Shown here: positions 1 through 11,070 of the stretch, piece by piece
How positions within the stretch are numbered: the first letter of the stretch is position 1
Layout of the letters: every line of letters begins with the position of its first letter
Source of the DNA: Bradysia coprophila
Lineage: Eukaryota > Arthropoda > Insecta > Diptera > Sciaridae
Direction: 5' to 3'
DNA length: 64,000 nt
Assembly (NCBI RefSeq): GCF_014529535.1
Contig: NC_050736.1
Location: forward strand, 5,208,001 to 5,272,000
Notes under the pieces: model-generated
What the model saw: the letters and a program-made list of their open reading frames with translations, nothing else
Told to the model about the DNA's origin: nothing
Databases searched by the model: none
Made by a program: the position numbers and the translations under genes

Positions 1-1550
1 CCACGCACACAGAAAAAAATAGATGACAACTTTGTACATAAAAGTGATTCTTGATGAGCTGACATCTTAAAATTTAAAAAAATTCAAGGAAAAAGCCGCA
101 CTTTTGTGGTTAACATGGTTAATTAGAGTAAGCAAGATGATTATTATGATTAACTATGGTTAATTAGTGATTAACCAGAACATTCAATTAAATTTTCCCG
201 ATTATTAGCAGCATTGCGTCGATTAAGTTGGTTAATCACTAATAAGTCATTGTGTTAATCACTGGTTGATCATGTTAAGAAAAAAGAGGGGTTCCCTCTC
301 GAAAAATTACTTCTACCTCCTCTAGTGTCCATGGTCCAAGGAAACAGACACATATTTTTTTCAAAAAATTTCGCGAAAATCTTATGCTCTAAAAAGAGCT
401 ATTTGTACATGTACACATCGATAACTGTTACCTGTATTAGTAAAATATGACCATACATTATACAGTAGTGCTGTCTCTCTATAATGCAGATGGTTTCACA
501 TATTTTTTGATCAATTCTTTTCTGTATACGTAGATATTCTAAGAGAAGAACTGACTATCAAACTTACGCTTCAAAGGTACTTTTAACCTACCCATGTTTG
601 GTGTCATTGAAAACCTAAGATCAGTTTCAATCAGGGTAAAAACGGCTAATGTAAAATACATCAAATTTCGGCATGCACGTTTTCAAAGAATTCCTCAAAG
701 TTATTTCGAGCTAAGTTTTTAGAATCATTAAAGGAAATAAAGTACGTTACCAGTTCTTTCTGTTTTAATTCTGAGTCAAGCATCTTTTGCAAGTGGTAAT
801 ACGGTGCGTCGTCGTCGAGTGGAAATGATCCGTAGACACATTCGTCTAAATTTTATAGATCTCATAAATTTAAAGAATCAATTGAAGGGCTATGCATTTT
901 CAAATTTACAAAAAGGTTTATATTTGGTTTCCATATGAACATAAAAAAGTATGAATCATAAAAATGAGCATGAAAAGCTTTCAAAAAGATTGTAAATATT
1001 ACAGATAGTCTCTCTCGGACTGTAACGCTGTAACGGACTGTAACTTATATCGATTTAGTTTAGTCAGGTTAAGCCTAAGAAGTGCGGCTAGAAAGATATG
1101 CCCCCAAGGAAGCGCAACTCATCGAAGTAAGATGCACTTTGGAAGTTAATTTTCCGCTGGTCTTTATTTCCTATGTGGTGCCGTAGGGAATAATATTACT
1201 TGCGAGTACGCACTAATGCGAACGTAAACGATGAAACACAACACATGTTTTCGTGTGCACGAATCAATTTAAATCTACTGATAGGCATCTGGTTTCAAGA
1301 CCGCAGTTATGCAAACCATAGGTCAAAAACCTTGCGTAGCAGAACGCTTCTAATTTTAGTTTTGGGGTATTTCAGGTGTATCAGTTCTGCATTCGACTTC
1401 ATGCGTAGATTTTAATTCGCTGGGAGAACACTTCACTTCAGAAAGACCCTCGCTTGGTATGTACCAGATATTTGTCGCGTTTATATCAATATTTATGAAG
1501 TGAAGGGGGAAACAACACGAGCGAATGGTTGTCTAGGAGAACACTTGCAA
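1..1550. other. AT-rich stretch without a recognisable gene
   Basis: I see no convincing coding exon here. The only structure I can support is an inverted repeat: positions 164-178 (ATTAGTGATTAACCA) are matched exactly, reverse-complemented, at 229-243. Further degenerate TTAACCA/TGGTTAA words lie between about 108 and 285, so this may be a small foldback element. Confidence 0.5.
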
Positions 1551-1585
1551 GATTTTGACCCATGTGGTAAACATTTGTAAGACAT

Positions 1586-2130
1586 CCATATTTTGGAACA
1601 AAAATAAATTAGGAAATGGAAATGGTTCAACAACTGTGCAACAACAATTATTACTCACCGCCACTTGTAGCTCCATAAGCACTATCACTGCCATCAGTTA
1701 CGGTGTATGTTGCATCGGCCGAAATACTATCGCTGGTACTTATGTCTGTAGCTGTTCCCATATCTACTTCCATATTTTGGAACAAAAATAAATTAGGAAA
1801 TGGAAATGGTTCAACAACTGTGCAACAACAATTATTACTCACCGCCACTTGTAGCTCCATAAGCACCATCACTGAGATCACTGCCATCACTTACGGTGTA
1901 TGTTGCATCGGCCGAAATACTATCGCTGGTACTTATGTCTGTGGCTGTTCCCATATCTACTTCCATATTTTGGAACAAAAATAAATTAGGAAATGGAAAT
2001 TGTTCAACAACTGTGCAACAACAATTATTACTCACCGCCACTTGTAGCTCCATAAGCACCATCACTTACGGTGTATGTTGCATCGGCCGAAATACAATCG
2101 CTGCTACTCATTTCTGAGGCTGTTCCCATA
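1586..2130 (-). repeat. Tandem exon-plus-intron duplication, units of about 184 and 193 bp
   Basis: A unit made of one exon and its 76-base intron is repeated about 2.7 times. The exon copies are 117 and 108 nt plus the 3' part of a longer exon. The intron copies (donor GTGAGTAATAATTG, then a run ending in CAAAATATGGAAG) are almost identical, so the duplication is recent or homogenised. Each exon copy is a multiple of three with the same phase at both ends, so adding or losing copies keeps the reading frame. Confidence 0.8.
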
Positions 2131-2813
2131 TTTATTTCGGTGTGACTGTCTTTATACACCGTGTATGTTGTATTGGTGGTTGTTTCGGTTGTACTCGGTT
2201 GTTTTGGCATGTAACCGCCGACTCTTTGTATATAAGTTTTGTTGGCGGCATATTCTGTTGCTTGCACAATAGGTTGTATTTCATTCGGGTGATCTATACC
2301 TCCGGTAGTAGTCTCAGCTGTTACCAATAGAGCAAAAAATAGTTTTATTTAGTAAAGAAAAAGTGGGTGGCTACAACCTTGCCCTTCGCTGTGATTGTCA
2401 CCAACAGTGATGTGTTGACTTTCGATACCTGTACTTTCCGCGAATGGAACCATCGAGGCAAATTCTGATTCGAATTGGTCCGAATCGTATAAATGTGAAA
2501 TCGCATCATCGGCCGTTTCGTATTTTTCGTAGGTTCCTACAGATGACGAGGACATTAAGAACACCTTAGCACATAAGAAAAAGAACTCACTTCCGTCAAG
2601 AACATATTCTTCGCACTGTAGTTGGGTCCACCTTTTGCGTTCATCTACATCTGTTTCTAAGGGCGGCGGAGTCATATTTTTCAATTTATAAGTTAGGCCG
2701 TAAAATGGCCACCAACACCATGAAACGCCATTTTTGTCTTTGAATACCCAAAATGATGGCACTGCGGATATTTTTTTGTATACTTTGCCTTTAAACTTTA
2801 CGAAGATATACAT
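1659..2813 (-). CDS. Partial gene with tandemly duplicated phase-1 exons; N-terminus resembles DUF4806-type insect proteins
   Basis: Five exons can be placed on the minus strand: 2813-2591 (start ATG), 2536-2378, 2317-2036, 1959-1843 and 1766-1659, all with GT-AG borders and all internal introns in phase 1. The first intron is 54 bases and reads through without a stop. The N-terminus (a VKF start, then WCWWPFYG, then Cys and a TYEKYETADDA segment) resembles the N-terminal part of arthropod proteins that often carry a C-terminal DUF4806; that is my recollection, and I see no DUF4806 part here. Exons 4 and 5, and the end of exon 3, are near copies of one Ser/Thr/Asp-rich unit (SADATYTVSDG, AYGATSG). 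The 3' end is not found: after the last copy the repeated intron runs into unrelated sequence. It may therefore be truncated or have a distant last exon. Function unknown. Confidence 0.55.
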
Positions 2814-4081
2814 TTTCCGTACTTTGTTGACGAATCGATCGAATTGTAAGCGCTCACTTACTTAGATTTAAGTCGAGAGTTGAACGTGTACATTTGTATG
2901 AAGACAAAATTAACAGGCAACTCACGATACAATAAACCGTAATGTCCTATGATAATTGTAATGTATACATGGGACAACTCTCGCAGAGAAATTTAAGTTC
3001 TAAGACTAAACTAAGACAACTCCCCATTATTTACCATACGTTAAGTGATTTCAGTGAAATTGATTATGTTGAATGATAAAGAGGCAGAGACGGAGAAAAG
3101 CCTATAATGCTATCGACAGATTTTCCAAAAACAGTACACGAATTTGTGCATTGAAAATTTCTCTTTCGTGACACAAATAGGCTTAAATTCGGATAACTTT
3201 TTTCTGAAATTTAGACACCAAATTAGACTTTTGATTCTGATTTCTTGAAGTCTATCTACCTATAAGCTTTAAGGAAAATAATCTTTTGTGAAGACTTGTG
3301 TCTAAACAAAAACAGCGATCTCTCTTGTTGGAGGTGATAAAACCTATTTTTCACTAAAGTAACTCTATCAGTAAAAAGTTTCAAACTAAATATACAAGGT
3401 ACTTCACACAAAATAAATAAAACATCGATGAAAGATCAAATATATATCACCCTTAATACCTAAGACCTGAAATACCTGAAAAAAATAATAAAAAAAAAAA
3501 ATTCCACAAAGATATTTGCGTTTTCAAAATTTTCGCGCACATTATAAATCCAAATGAAGCTGACTGCAATTGTTTTCATAGTATAAGCGGCTAATGTAAG
3601 AAACGAATCCGACGTTTAAAAATCGGTCAATTTTTCCCTGGTATAGAGCCTTTGGTGTATTCTATTGCTGTTTTAAGTGACTGTCAACATTGTGTGTTCA
3701 AGTTTGTTTGTATTTTTGTGTTTGTTTATGATGAGAATTTTGTTGATTTCATGTGTTATTTCAAAATGGATTCAAAATGGAACATGGTGAGTAAATAAAT
3801 ATTATTTGGCAGCATGTATCTGATCGAACCGACTACGAGAGTACCGCTAGATTTATTCTTGGATGGAATATCTTTCTTTGCGGAACACTCGGTATATTTT
3901 ATGTGTAAGTCAACGCTCTACAGGCAAAGAGTTGGTAATGGGTAATTCACTTTCACAAGTGCTAGCTTGTATCGTCACGAGCGAAGCGGTTATCAAGGCG
4001 ATGGAAAGTCATACTCGTATTTACCGTAATATGGAACAAAACCATAGTAAACGTTAGATGCACAAGAGAAATTATTTTGAA
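2814..4081. other. Intergenic stretch
   Basis: No convincing gene. Positions 3906-3933 carry a 28-base exact copy of part of exon 2 of the MBD-MULE gene (4733-4760), in sequence that otherwise does not match that exon. A short exon-like run ending in a GTGAGT donor lies at about 3763-3786, but nothing ties it to a gene. Confidence 0.45.
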
Positions 4082-4425
4082 AGTGGATCAGGCTCCGTCG
4101 GAGCTATTTTTAAGCGAGTATTTGTTTACACGACCAGATAGCCCTTGGCCCCATTAGATGGTTGGAAATGTCGCCGCAGTAAGAGTTATTCCTGGTAGAA
4201 GCTCCGGAACAAACCGTTGTCGAATTGATTCGTGCAACGAGATCGAAACACTTTCACACGTTCTAGGATCATGTCCCCAGGGTGAACTTTTACGGCATAA
4301 CAGACACAACAGAGTGGTGAATCAGCTTGCAAACGAATTACGCAAAAATTGGACAGTGTTGGTAGAATTTACTTGTCAACAAAGAGTCGCTAAAAAATAG
4401 CTCCGACGGAGCCTGGTCCACTTTA
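4078..4425 (+). mobile_element. Inverted-repeat element containing a LINE 3'-end remnant
   Basis: Arms of about 35 bases at 4082-4117 and 4386-4421 are inverted copies and share the core GGCTCCGTCGGAGC, itself palindromic. Between them, 4158-4400 can be translated into 80 residues ending in the Cys/His cluster typical of the C-terminus of several non-LTR retrotransposon polymerases (a Cys, ETLSHVLGSCPQGELLR, then a His). The same left-end sequence, followed by CGGAGCTATTTTTAGCGA and a TAGCCCTTGGC motif, recurs at 48440-48515 in front of another LINE fragment. I read this as a short fragment of a LINE that ends in a hairpin or has been picked up by a foldback element; which of these is right is open. 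Confidence 0.55.
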
Positions 4426-4534
4426 AAAAAAATCCCTCCAAACGACGTCAGTATTTAAAGTTTCAAAAACGAGTAGGCTGACCAACGTTTCTTTTTTTCC
4501 TATTGTCATAAACTGAACTCTGCAAAATTGAAAG

Positions 4535-7500
4535 ATGGATTTTAATTCCAAATTAAACTATTTTCTAAAAAATGGTCCGCCGGAGACCGTGAGAAATTTG
4601 AACGAAATTCTTTACCAAGTGAATCTATTTACAAAGGATGTATGAAGCCATTTTGGTCAAAAGACAGAAGTTAAAATACTTACGAACTAAATACTAAAAT
4701 TTCAGAACGTCATTTGCGAAGAGGAATCCACAGTCAACGCTCTACAGGCAAAGAGTTGGTCCGGAATGAGCTGCACGAGTATTGATGAGGTAACATAATT
4801 GGAAAAATAAAAGCACCTGAGCTATTCGCACTTTTTTCTTATATCTAGGTTGCCCGACCGTGTCCAAAAGTATCAAATAAAACTTGCTGCAATCTGGAAG
4901 CAAATGAAGAGGTATACATAAGAACTAAGTTTTTTAGCATTAGCGAAGAATACCCGCACTGTTCAAACATAACCACAAAATTATCAGTAACACTGATACT
5001 ATACTACTGACCACTCACTTGAAATACATTAGGGCCAGTACTTGGCTAAAATTGTAACCTACATTTGCGTGTCTCGTATCTCATTTTTGATGATTTCTTT
5101 TCAACAGAATCCTTTTTTCAAAAACGTACGACCTCAATTGCGACCTGAATGTGTCAGCTTTCAAGAGGTAATAGATTTGGTTGTAGTCGTTTGACCAACT
5201 CTGAGAACAATGAGCAGTTTATGAAAATTTTAGTAATCTGCTTGCTCTCAGAGTTGGTAAAACGACTACAACCAAATCTATTTTCTGTTGAAAGCTGACA
5301 CATTCGTGGCCGTAATTGCGGTCGTACATTTTTGAAAAATGATTCTGTTGAAAAGAAATCATCAAAAATGAGATACGAGACACGCAAATGTAGGTTACAA
5401 TTTTAGCCAAGTACCTGTGCCTCTTAATAACGCTAATTAGATTTTACGACGTGTGGGTTTCCTCTTCAAGACATTATTCCCAATTTCTAGTGTTACTAAT
5501 AATTTTGTTATTCTCAGTTAACAGTACGAGTAGTGCTTTAACATCCTCTGTAAATAGTTTCTCTCGTCGAATCCTAAACACTTTTTAGTAAATAACTGCG
5601 TTAGGTCGAGCCTCAGTGATGCACATTTGAGTAGTTCTTTTACGTTTTTTGGGCTGCGACTCTCTTAATGTAGCTAAATTCGAAAGACACGCATGTTAAT
5701 TTACGAACTTGAAAACGATCTAAATAAGAAACAAATTATTGATGTCGGCGTTCGTGCCGGCGTTTGTAATATACACTTTCGTTGAGACAAATCTCACCCC
5801 ACACAGTATCTACACACTCAATTTGGTAGTCTGCGCTGAAGTTTATGAATTTCGTTTATGATTTCTCTCGAATCATACATTTTTGGTTATGTTTAATTGA
5901 TGTGTTTAAATTTATACTATTGTCTAATCAAATCAACTAAATTCAACATTTTTGATATAAATAAGTGCAAAACACAAAAACAGTCAATTTTAAAACACGA
6001 TCCACGACGAGAGTTCGCCCTTTTCTGATCTCTTCAACTTCAATAAAAAGTCTGATTTCATATGAGTATAAAGACGAGTATTGTTTTGACGTTTGATCCG
6101 TTTGGTGCGGTTTGATGTCGTTGAAATTTACTCATGCAATCCTGAAGAGATCTACATCGATTGATTTAAATTTTTGAGCGCCAATATTCATTGATGACAA
6201 GTTTGATTTCTGATTCGCTCCAAACATTTTTAGAAAAGTTTCTTTGTCGAGAATCTAATTTTAATATGAAATGAGCACTAAATCGTTAATTTAAACTCTA
6301 AAAAAAATCTAAATTAATTCAATCGTATTTTATGCTACGTAGTTATGTTATAGTTGACAGTAAGTGAATGACCTGATTGAAGAATGTAAAGATAATGATG
6401 AGGATCATAACACTTTATAATTGTTTACATTCTAAAATTGAGTTAATTGTATACCGAAGTCTTAAGTGACACAAGTTAAAAATACAGGGGAGGAAAAATA
6501 ATAAGTTACAATACCAATCCAATTGTCCTTATTCAATCCACACATATTAGAAATTTTACCACATATACGTGTGCGTGTACATAGCATCTGGATTGTTACT
6601 ATTCGTTGAAAATGTGACTTGTTTATTTTCTCTCACCGTATTCGGTTGTTAGCCAATTTCGGTCTTTGACATGAGCAACACGCTTTGATATTTTTTTTTA
6701 ATTTGAACGTATCCACAACATTCTTTGTAAATAATTCATCTCAATTCAAAAAAAAAAAATTGCGTAATAACAAATATTACTATGCCGATGTTTTTTACGT
6801 TTCAGAACAAAACACTTGCTAGCAGTAATAATTCTTCGACATGCAGCGTCACATTTTCACTTAAACACAACAGAACCCCACAAAACACAAACACTTACAA
6901 CTGTAATTTCAAATAATTAAATTTAATCGAATATCCTTTTTGCGTTTAATTTTTTTTAATGATGAGGTCTGAATCTGCCATTGTTTGTAAAAATGTTCAA
7001 ATGTTACACAATATAGACTTAGTCGCTATCTCTGTATCGATTTAAAAAATTAAATGATTGATTCACGTGTAATTGGTTGATATTTTACGCACGAACATAA
7101 ATCACTACATTTAAACCTGTGAAACATGATCATTCTTAAAAAAATCGGTTCTAACTATAAATGACCTAATACAAGCCGTAGATTAATTTTCTACCCATAT
7201 TTATATTGTGTAACCCCAGTATGAAAATATTTTTAGGAAAAACTGCCCGTTTCAAACGAAGTAAATGACGGACTTGAATCTGATTCAGAAAACACTGAAT
7301 TGAATCTAGCAAATCTGAGACAACCTTTAAAGAAAGGATGGAAGCGAGAAACCTTTATTAACAGCATCGGAAAAGACTTTCAAATTCAAGGTCATGTTTG
7401 CTACTACGCACCAGGTAGTCGAGTCGAACTAAAGAACATTGATCAAATACGAACGGTGCGCTTAAGCTATGATTTCACGATTATCTCTAACTTATAGTAT

Positions 7501-10293
7501 TTAAACTCTATACAGATTTTGGAGAAACAACCGTTGAATTTGACAATTTCCAATTTCTCTTTTTCTACTCAACCAATTGTTGGTACTTTTCTCCAGCAGT
7601 TCACTTGTTCAAGTGATGCCAAATACTATGTCAAGTCTGAAGCCCAAATGGCGAAAAGTTTAAATGAATATAAGCGTTTGCGATCAAATGCCGACATGCG
7701 TAAAAAAAACCGTTCTAACAGCTGCAATAAGAAAATGGTATGCACAAACCTCTTTGTAGACTTCCACTACACCGAAAACTAGTATCAATAATAAAACTCT
7801 TAGGACATTGATGTCAACAACAAACGTGATGTAGATGACCAGGGCAGTTCAACGAGTGATAATAGCAACAATAGCATTGGTGGTGATGAGGCTAAAATTA
7901 AGGACACCATTGAAGAGAGTAGCTCCGAAAAGATGCACATTGATGAAAAGGTAAATAAGACAACTGATTTACGATTAATACCCACATATGCGGTGAATTG
8001 TGCTGATTCCTCGAAATATGTTTTGTTTGTCCTATTCACGTTTGTATCGAGAGTTGAACATCAAATTCACGCCGTAAGTGCGAATGTGTGAATTTTGAGT
8101 GAACGGCCGAATAAAAATTAAGAAAAAATCGTTTCCATTATGAATTTGTGGCGCACTTGCGGCGTGAATCCGCATTTATTTTCTAAACATCCCAAAAGTC
8201 TATATTTCGTACGTTTTAACGCTTGGTTGTCCACACTCCACATTGTTTAATTAATTTCAACATGGTTTACCGTTTACCTTTCAAGGGAACACTTGCTAGT
8301 ACTCATCGTATGTAGCACTAATTACCTAATAAAAAATGATATGCACCTGTGTCCAAATGTTTATTTTAACGATTGTGATCCTAAGTCGAAGGCGCGGATC
8401 ATAATCCAACTCGACAAAATAAATATTTGGACACAGGTGGATAACATTTTGTATGTGTCGATGCAAAGGTAAACCCATACACCCTCTCCGAGCTGATGCT
8501 TAATGTTAGTCTTATTACCACACAGAGACATATAAACTAAATTATTGTACTGCAATATGAGTTCCGATAACTCTCATTTGTTACGATACCTATATTGTAG
8601 TCCCAAATATCAATTGTTGCTATTGAGAATATGCATCGCTGTACTTTAACAGATTATTTATGTTCTCTACCAGGACGAGGAATCCACTTTGGAAATACGA
8701 CTGTTTAAAGTTGCTGATTCGGAAACTTTTTACGACGAGAAAGGATACCTGTACTCCAAAAATAATTCAAAACAAGTCCAAAACACGTACTTTCGATGCA
8801 AAAACTCTAACCGGTACGGTTGTCGCGCGCGGGCAAAGGCCACAGGAAACAATTTTGAAAATACAATTTTAACACGAAAGCACAACCATCTACCTCGTCC
8901 TGATAAAGTAGATAAGGAGAAATTCGACAAGCAACTGGCGAAGGAATGCAACGAAAACCCGTTATCATACGCGCGTGAAATTTATACAAAAACAAGAAAA
9001 CGAATGAAGGAAATTATCGATCCGTTGAACATACCGTTGAAAGGAAAATATGACACTCTGATTTATCGTAAGAAAAGAAAGCACATGCCGAAGCTTCCCA
9101 AGACTGTCACGGAGTTTGAAGAGCTGATTCAAAATTACAGAGAGCAATACTTTTACGATGAACGAAATTTGCCATTTTATCGAAAAATATGGAAGACGAA
9201 AAGTGGTGAATCCAACGTCGTATTCATTTCGGAGTCGGTTTTGAATAAAATGAAGGAAATGCAAGCAGACAAAGAAGTGATTCAAATGCTAATGGACGGG
9301 ACTTTCAAAGTCGTGCCGCGACATATAAAGTTTCGCCAGTTATACATTATCAGCATCATTTTCGATGGGCGATGCTACCCACTGGCATTTATATTAATGC
9401 AAACTAAATCGTTTTACTCATACAGTCTCATCTTCGGAAAACTCAAACAACTTTTTCCTCAATGTGAAGTTGCAAACTTTATGACGGATTATGAAGCGGC
9501 AACCCGGAAAGCTTTAAAATTTCATTTTCCCCTTGCACGAATTAGTGGATGCTATTTTCACTACGTAAAAGCTATCAATAAAGCTACACGACGGTTCGGT
9601 TTGTCGAAGGACGTGAAATTTGAATCAGCCATTCAAAAAGTGTCGGCGTTGGCGCTTCTTCCGAATGAATTTGTGTCAGACGGATTCAAAATAATTGAAG
9701 AAGAAAATCGCCTTTTCAAATATTCCGTTCGTTGGGGTCGGTTCAAAAAATATTGGCAACGTCAGTGGGAAGAGGCCAATATATCGGTTTATGGCCTGGA
9801 GCATCGAACAAACAACTTTGCTGAATCCATGAATAAATCTCTTAACGTCTTAACAAAAGTTAAGGGTCCGAACATATGGATTTTGATTGAACAGCTGAAA
9901 ACATTAGAAATGGACAAAACAGATGAGCTGAACCAGCACAGCAAAGGCGTTATTATCAAAACAACAAAAAAAGGAAGCGATGAAATAAACGCGCTAAACA
10001 GAATGATAAAAGATGCGACAAATGAGTTCAACGCAAAGCAAAACGTCGCAAAGTTCCTTCGTAATGTTACTTGCGGCGACAAACTTGAAAATTATTTCAA
10101 AGAAAGGATCTACTTGGATGGTGTCGACGAATACAACCCCGACGAAGACAGTGGCTTCGAAGATGATGAAGACTTCTTGCCGAACGATTTTAATGAAAAA
10201 TCGAATTTTGGTTGCCAGCCGAAGGTTCGCCCTTCTCTCAAACGGAAAGCCTCACCAACAAATAAGCAGAATTGCAAGAAATCTCGACATTAA
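4535..10293 (+). CDS. MBD-like domain + FLYWCH finger + MULE transposase fusion protein
   Basis: Eight exons, all joined in phase 0, give about 839 residues: 4535-4639, 4706-4789, 4849-4911, 5108-5167, 7237-7455, 7516-7737, 7804-7950 and 8674-10293. Start: ATG at 4535, the first codon of a frame that runs to a GT donor. Exons 5-6 hold a domain like the methyl-CpG-binding fold (GWKRETF, HVCYYAPGSR, LTISNFSFS), by eye closest to the SETDB/eggless type. The mCpG-contacting Asp and Arg of classical MBDs seem replaced. Exon 8 opens with a FLYWCH finger (FRCKN, C, HNH) and continues into a Mutator-like transposase: DGTF, MTDYE, GCYFH (C-x2-H) and NNFAESMN supply D, D, C/H and E. The tail is acidic, then basic. 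The catalytic core is intact and I found no flanking terminal repeats, so a domesticated transposase is plausible; a live multi-exon element is the alternative. Junctions are inferred, and extra exons could lie in the 2-kb intron 5168-7236. Confidence 0.75.
5037..5414. repeat. Inverted repeat with arms of about 165 bp, carrying exon 4 of the MBD-MULE gene in one arm
   Basis: The arm from AGTACTTGGCTAAAATTG (5037) to about 5205 is repeated as a reverse complement from about 5243 to 5414, at roughly 90 percent identity by eye, with a short loop. The left arm contains the acceptor, the 60-base exon (5108-5167) and the donor; the right arm contains an antisense version of the same exon with changes around its donor. 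A transcript of this intron would fold into a long hairpin covering a coding exon. Confidence 0.85.
5415..7236 (+). other. Long intron of the MBD-MULE gene
   Basis: AT-rich sequence with many homopolymer runs; I see no further exon that I can support and no second gene. A short skipped exon in phase 0 cannot be excluded. Confidence 0.4.
7951..8673 (+). other. Intron of the MBD-MULE gene with a short foldback
   Basis: This intron separates the acidic linker exon from the FLYWCH/transposase exon. It holds an inverted repeat: ACCTGTGTCCAAATGT at 8346-8361 is matched in reverse by ATTTGGACACAGGTGG at about 8425-8440, a likely small MITE. No coding potential seen. Confidence 0.5.
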
Positions 10294-10433
10294 AACATCT
10301 TTTTTTTGTAAAATTAAATAAATAACTTCTCGTTGACGCCTTTTAGTAATTGATTTCTTACAGTCAAACACAACAACTTGTCTTCGGAGTCGGTACTTTT
10401 CCAATTATTATACGGTGTGAGGTAAAAGGTCAC

Positions 10434-10614
10434 CGGCGAAAGGTATTTGATCTGATATATATTATCTCAGACCGGTGAAAGGTCACCGGTGAAAGGTCAC
10501 CGGTGAAAGGTCACCGGTGAAAGGTCACAGGTGAAAGGTCACAGGTGAAAGGTCACCGGTGAAAGGTCACCGGTGAAAGGTCACCGGTGAAAGGTCACCG
10601 GTGAGTGTTACACT
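10434..10614 (+). repeat. 14-bp tandem array of AGGTCA half-sites
   Basis: The unit GGTCACCGGTGAAA is repeated about nine to ten times from 10471 to 10614, with one extra AGGTCA at about 10434. Two inner copies read ACAGG instead of ACCGG. Each unit contains AGGTCA, the nuclear-receptor half-site, on the plus strand with an 8-base spacer, and the palindrome TCACCGGTGA. It lies about 140 bases past the stop of the MBD-MULE gene. Confidence 0.9.
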
Positions 10615-10615
10615 T

Positions 10616-10692
10616 GGTGTACGATTATCATGTTGTGCGATTATCATGTTGTGCGATTATCATATTCTATGATTATCATATTTTGCGATTAT
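10616..10692 (+). repeat. Short tandem array, GCGATTATCATGTTGT-like units
   Basis: About five degenerate units of 16-17 bases (CGATTATCATGTTGTG, decaying to CGATTATTATTTCGG) follow the AGGTCA array directly. Confidence 0.8.
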
Positions 10693-10701
10693 TATTTCGG
10701 T

Positions 10702-10905
10702 AGTCTCTCGTATCACGATGAGTAAAAGTACCTCGGGCTGCCGCCCTCGGATACTTTTTCTCATCTGGATACGAGATATCACTTTACTTCCCTTGCATAG
10801 TAATGTACTATTACATGCTTGCTAAGCGGGGCGAAAGTAAGAAATGTCAAATTCAAATCCCGTGGGTTTACATTTCTTTTTCGCCCCGCTTAGCAAGCAT
10901 GTAAA
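10702..10905. repeat. Two adjacent hairpins
   Basis: Hairpin one: CTCGTATC...ATGAGTAAAAGTA at 10703-10728 pairs with TACTTTTTCTCAT...GATACGAG at 10750-10772 around CTCGGGCTGCCGCCCTCGG. Hairpin two: ACATGCTTGCTAAGCGGGGC at 10812-10831 pairs with GCCCCGCTTAGCAAGCATGT at 10884-10903, with imperfect pairing continuing inward. These may be terminators, foldback elements or the ends of a small transposon. Confidence 0.75.
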
Positions 10906-10972
10906 ACTATATACGTCACTCGGAAAGTAACTTTCTGGCTTCTCCCTTGTAACGTAATGTACTATTCCATCT

Positions 10973-11070
10973 ACATATTTGAAATAAAAAAAAATCGCCG
11001 AACGGCGGAAGCGAACACGAGACCAGCAGCATATCAACCAAACATGCTGACCACTACGCCAACAAATCAC
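10973..11070 (-). mobile_element. tRNA-derived SINE head
   Basis: On the minus strand there is an A-box-like TTGGCGTAGTGGTCAGC and, 30 bases later, a B-box-like GTGTTCGCTTCC, ending in a run of T. This spacing is that of an RNA polymerase III internal promoter. The ends do not pair as an acceptor stem, so I call it a SINE remnant and not a tRNA gene. Confidence 0.55.

Noticed and set aside
1200-1415. 71-codon open frame that recalls a LINE C-terminal Cys region
   Set aside because: Only a weak NDETQHMFSC-like resemblance, no second motif, and the surrounding sequence does not continue the match.
10471-10614. Possible CRISPR-like array
   Set aside because: Units are head-to-tail without distinct spacers, and the window is eukaryotic; it is a minisatellite.
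10973-11070. Possible tRNA gene
   Set aside because: A and B boxes are present but the ends do not form an acceptor stem, so a SINE is the better reading.
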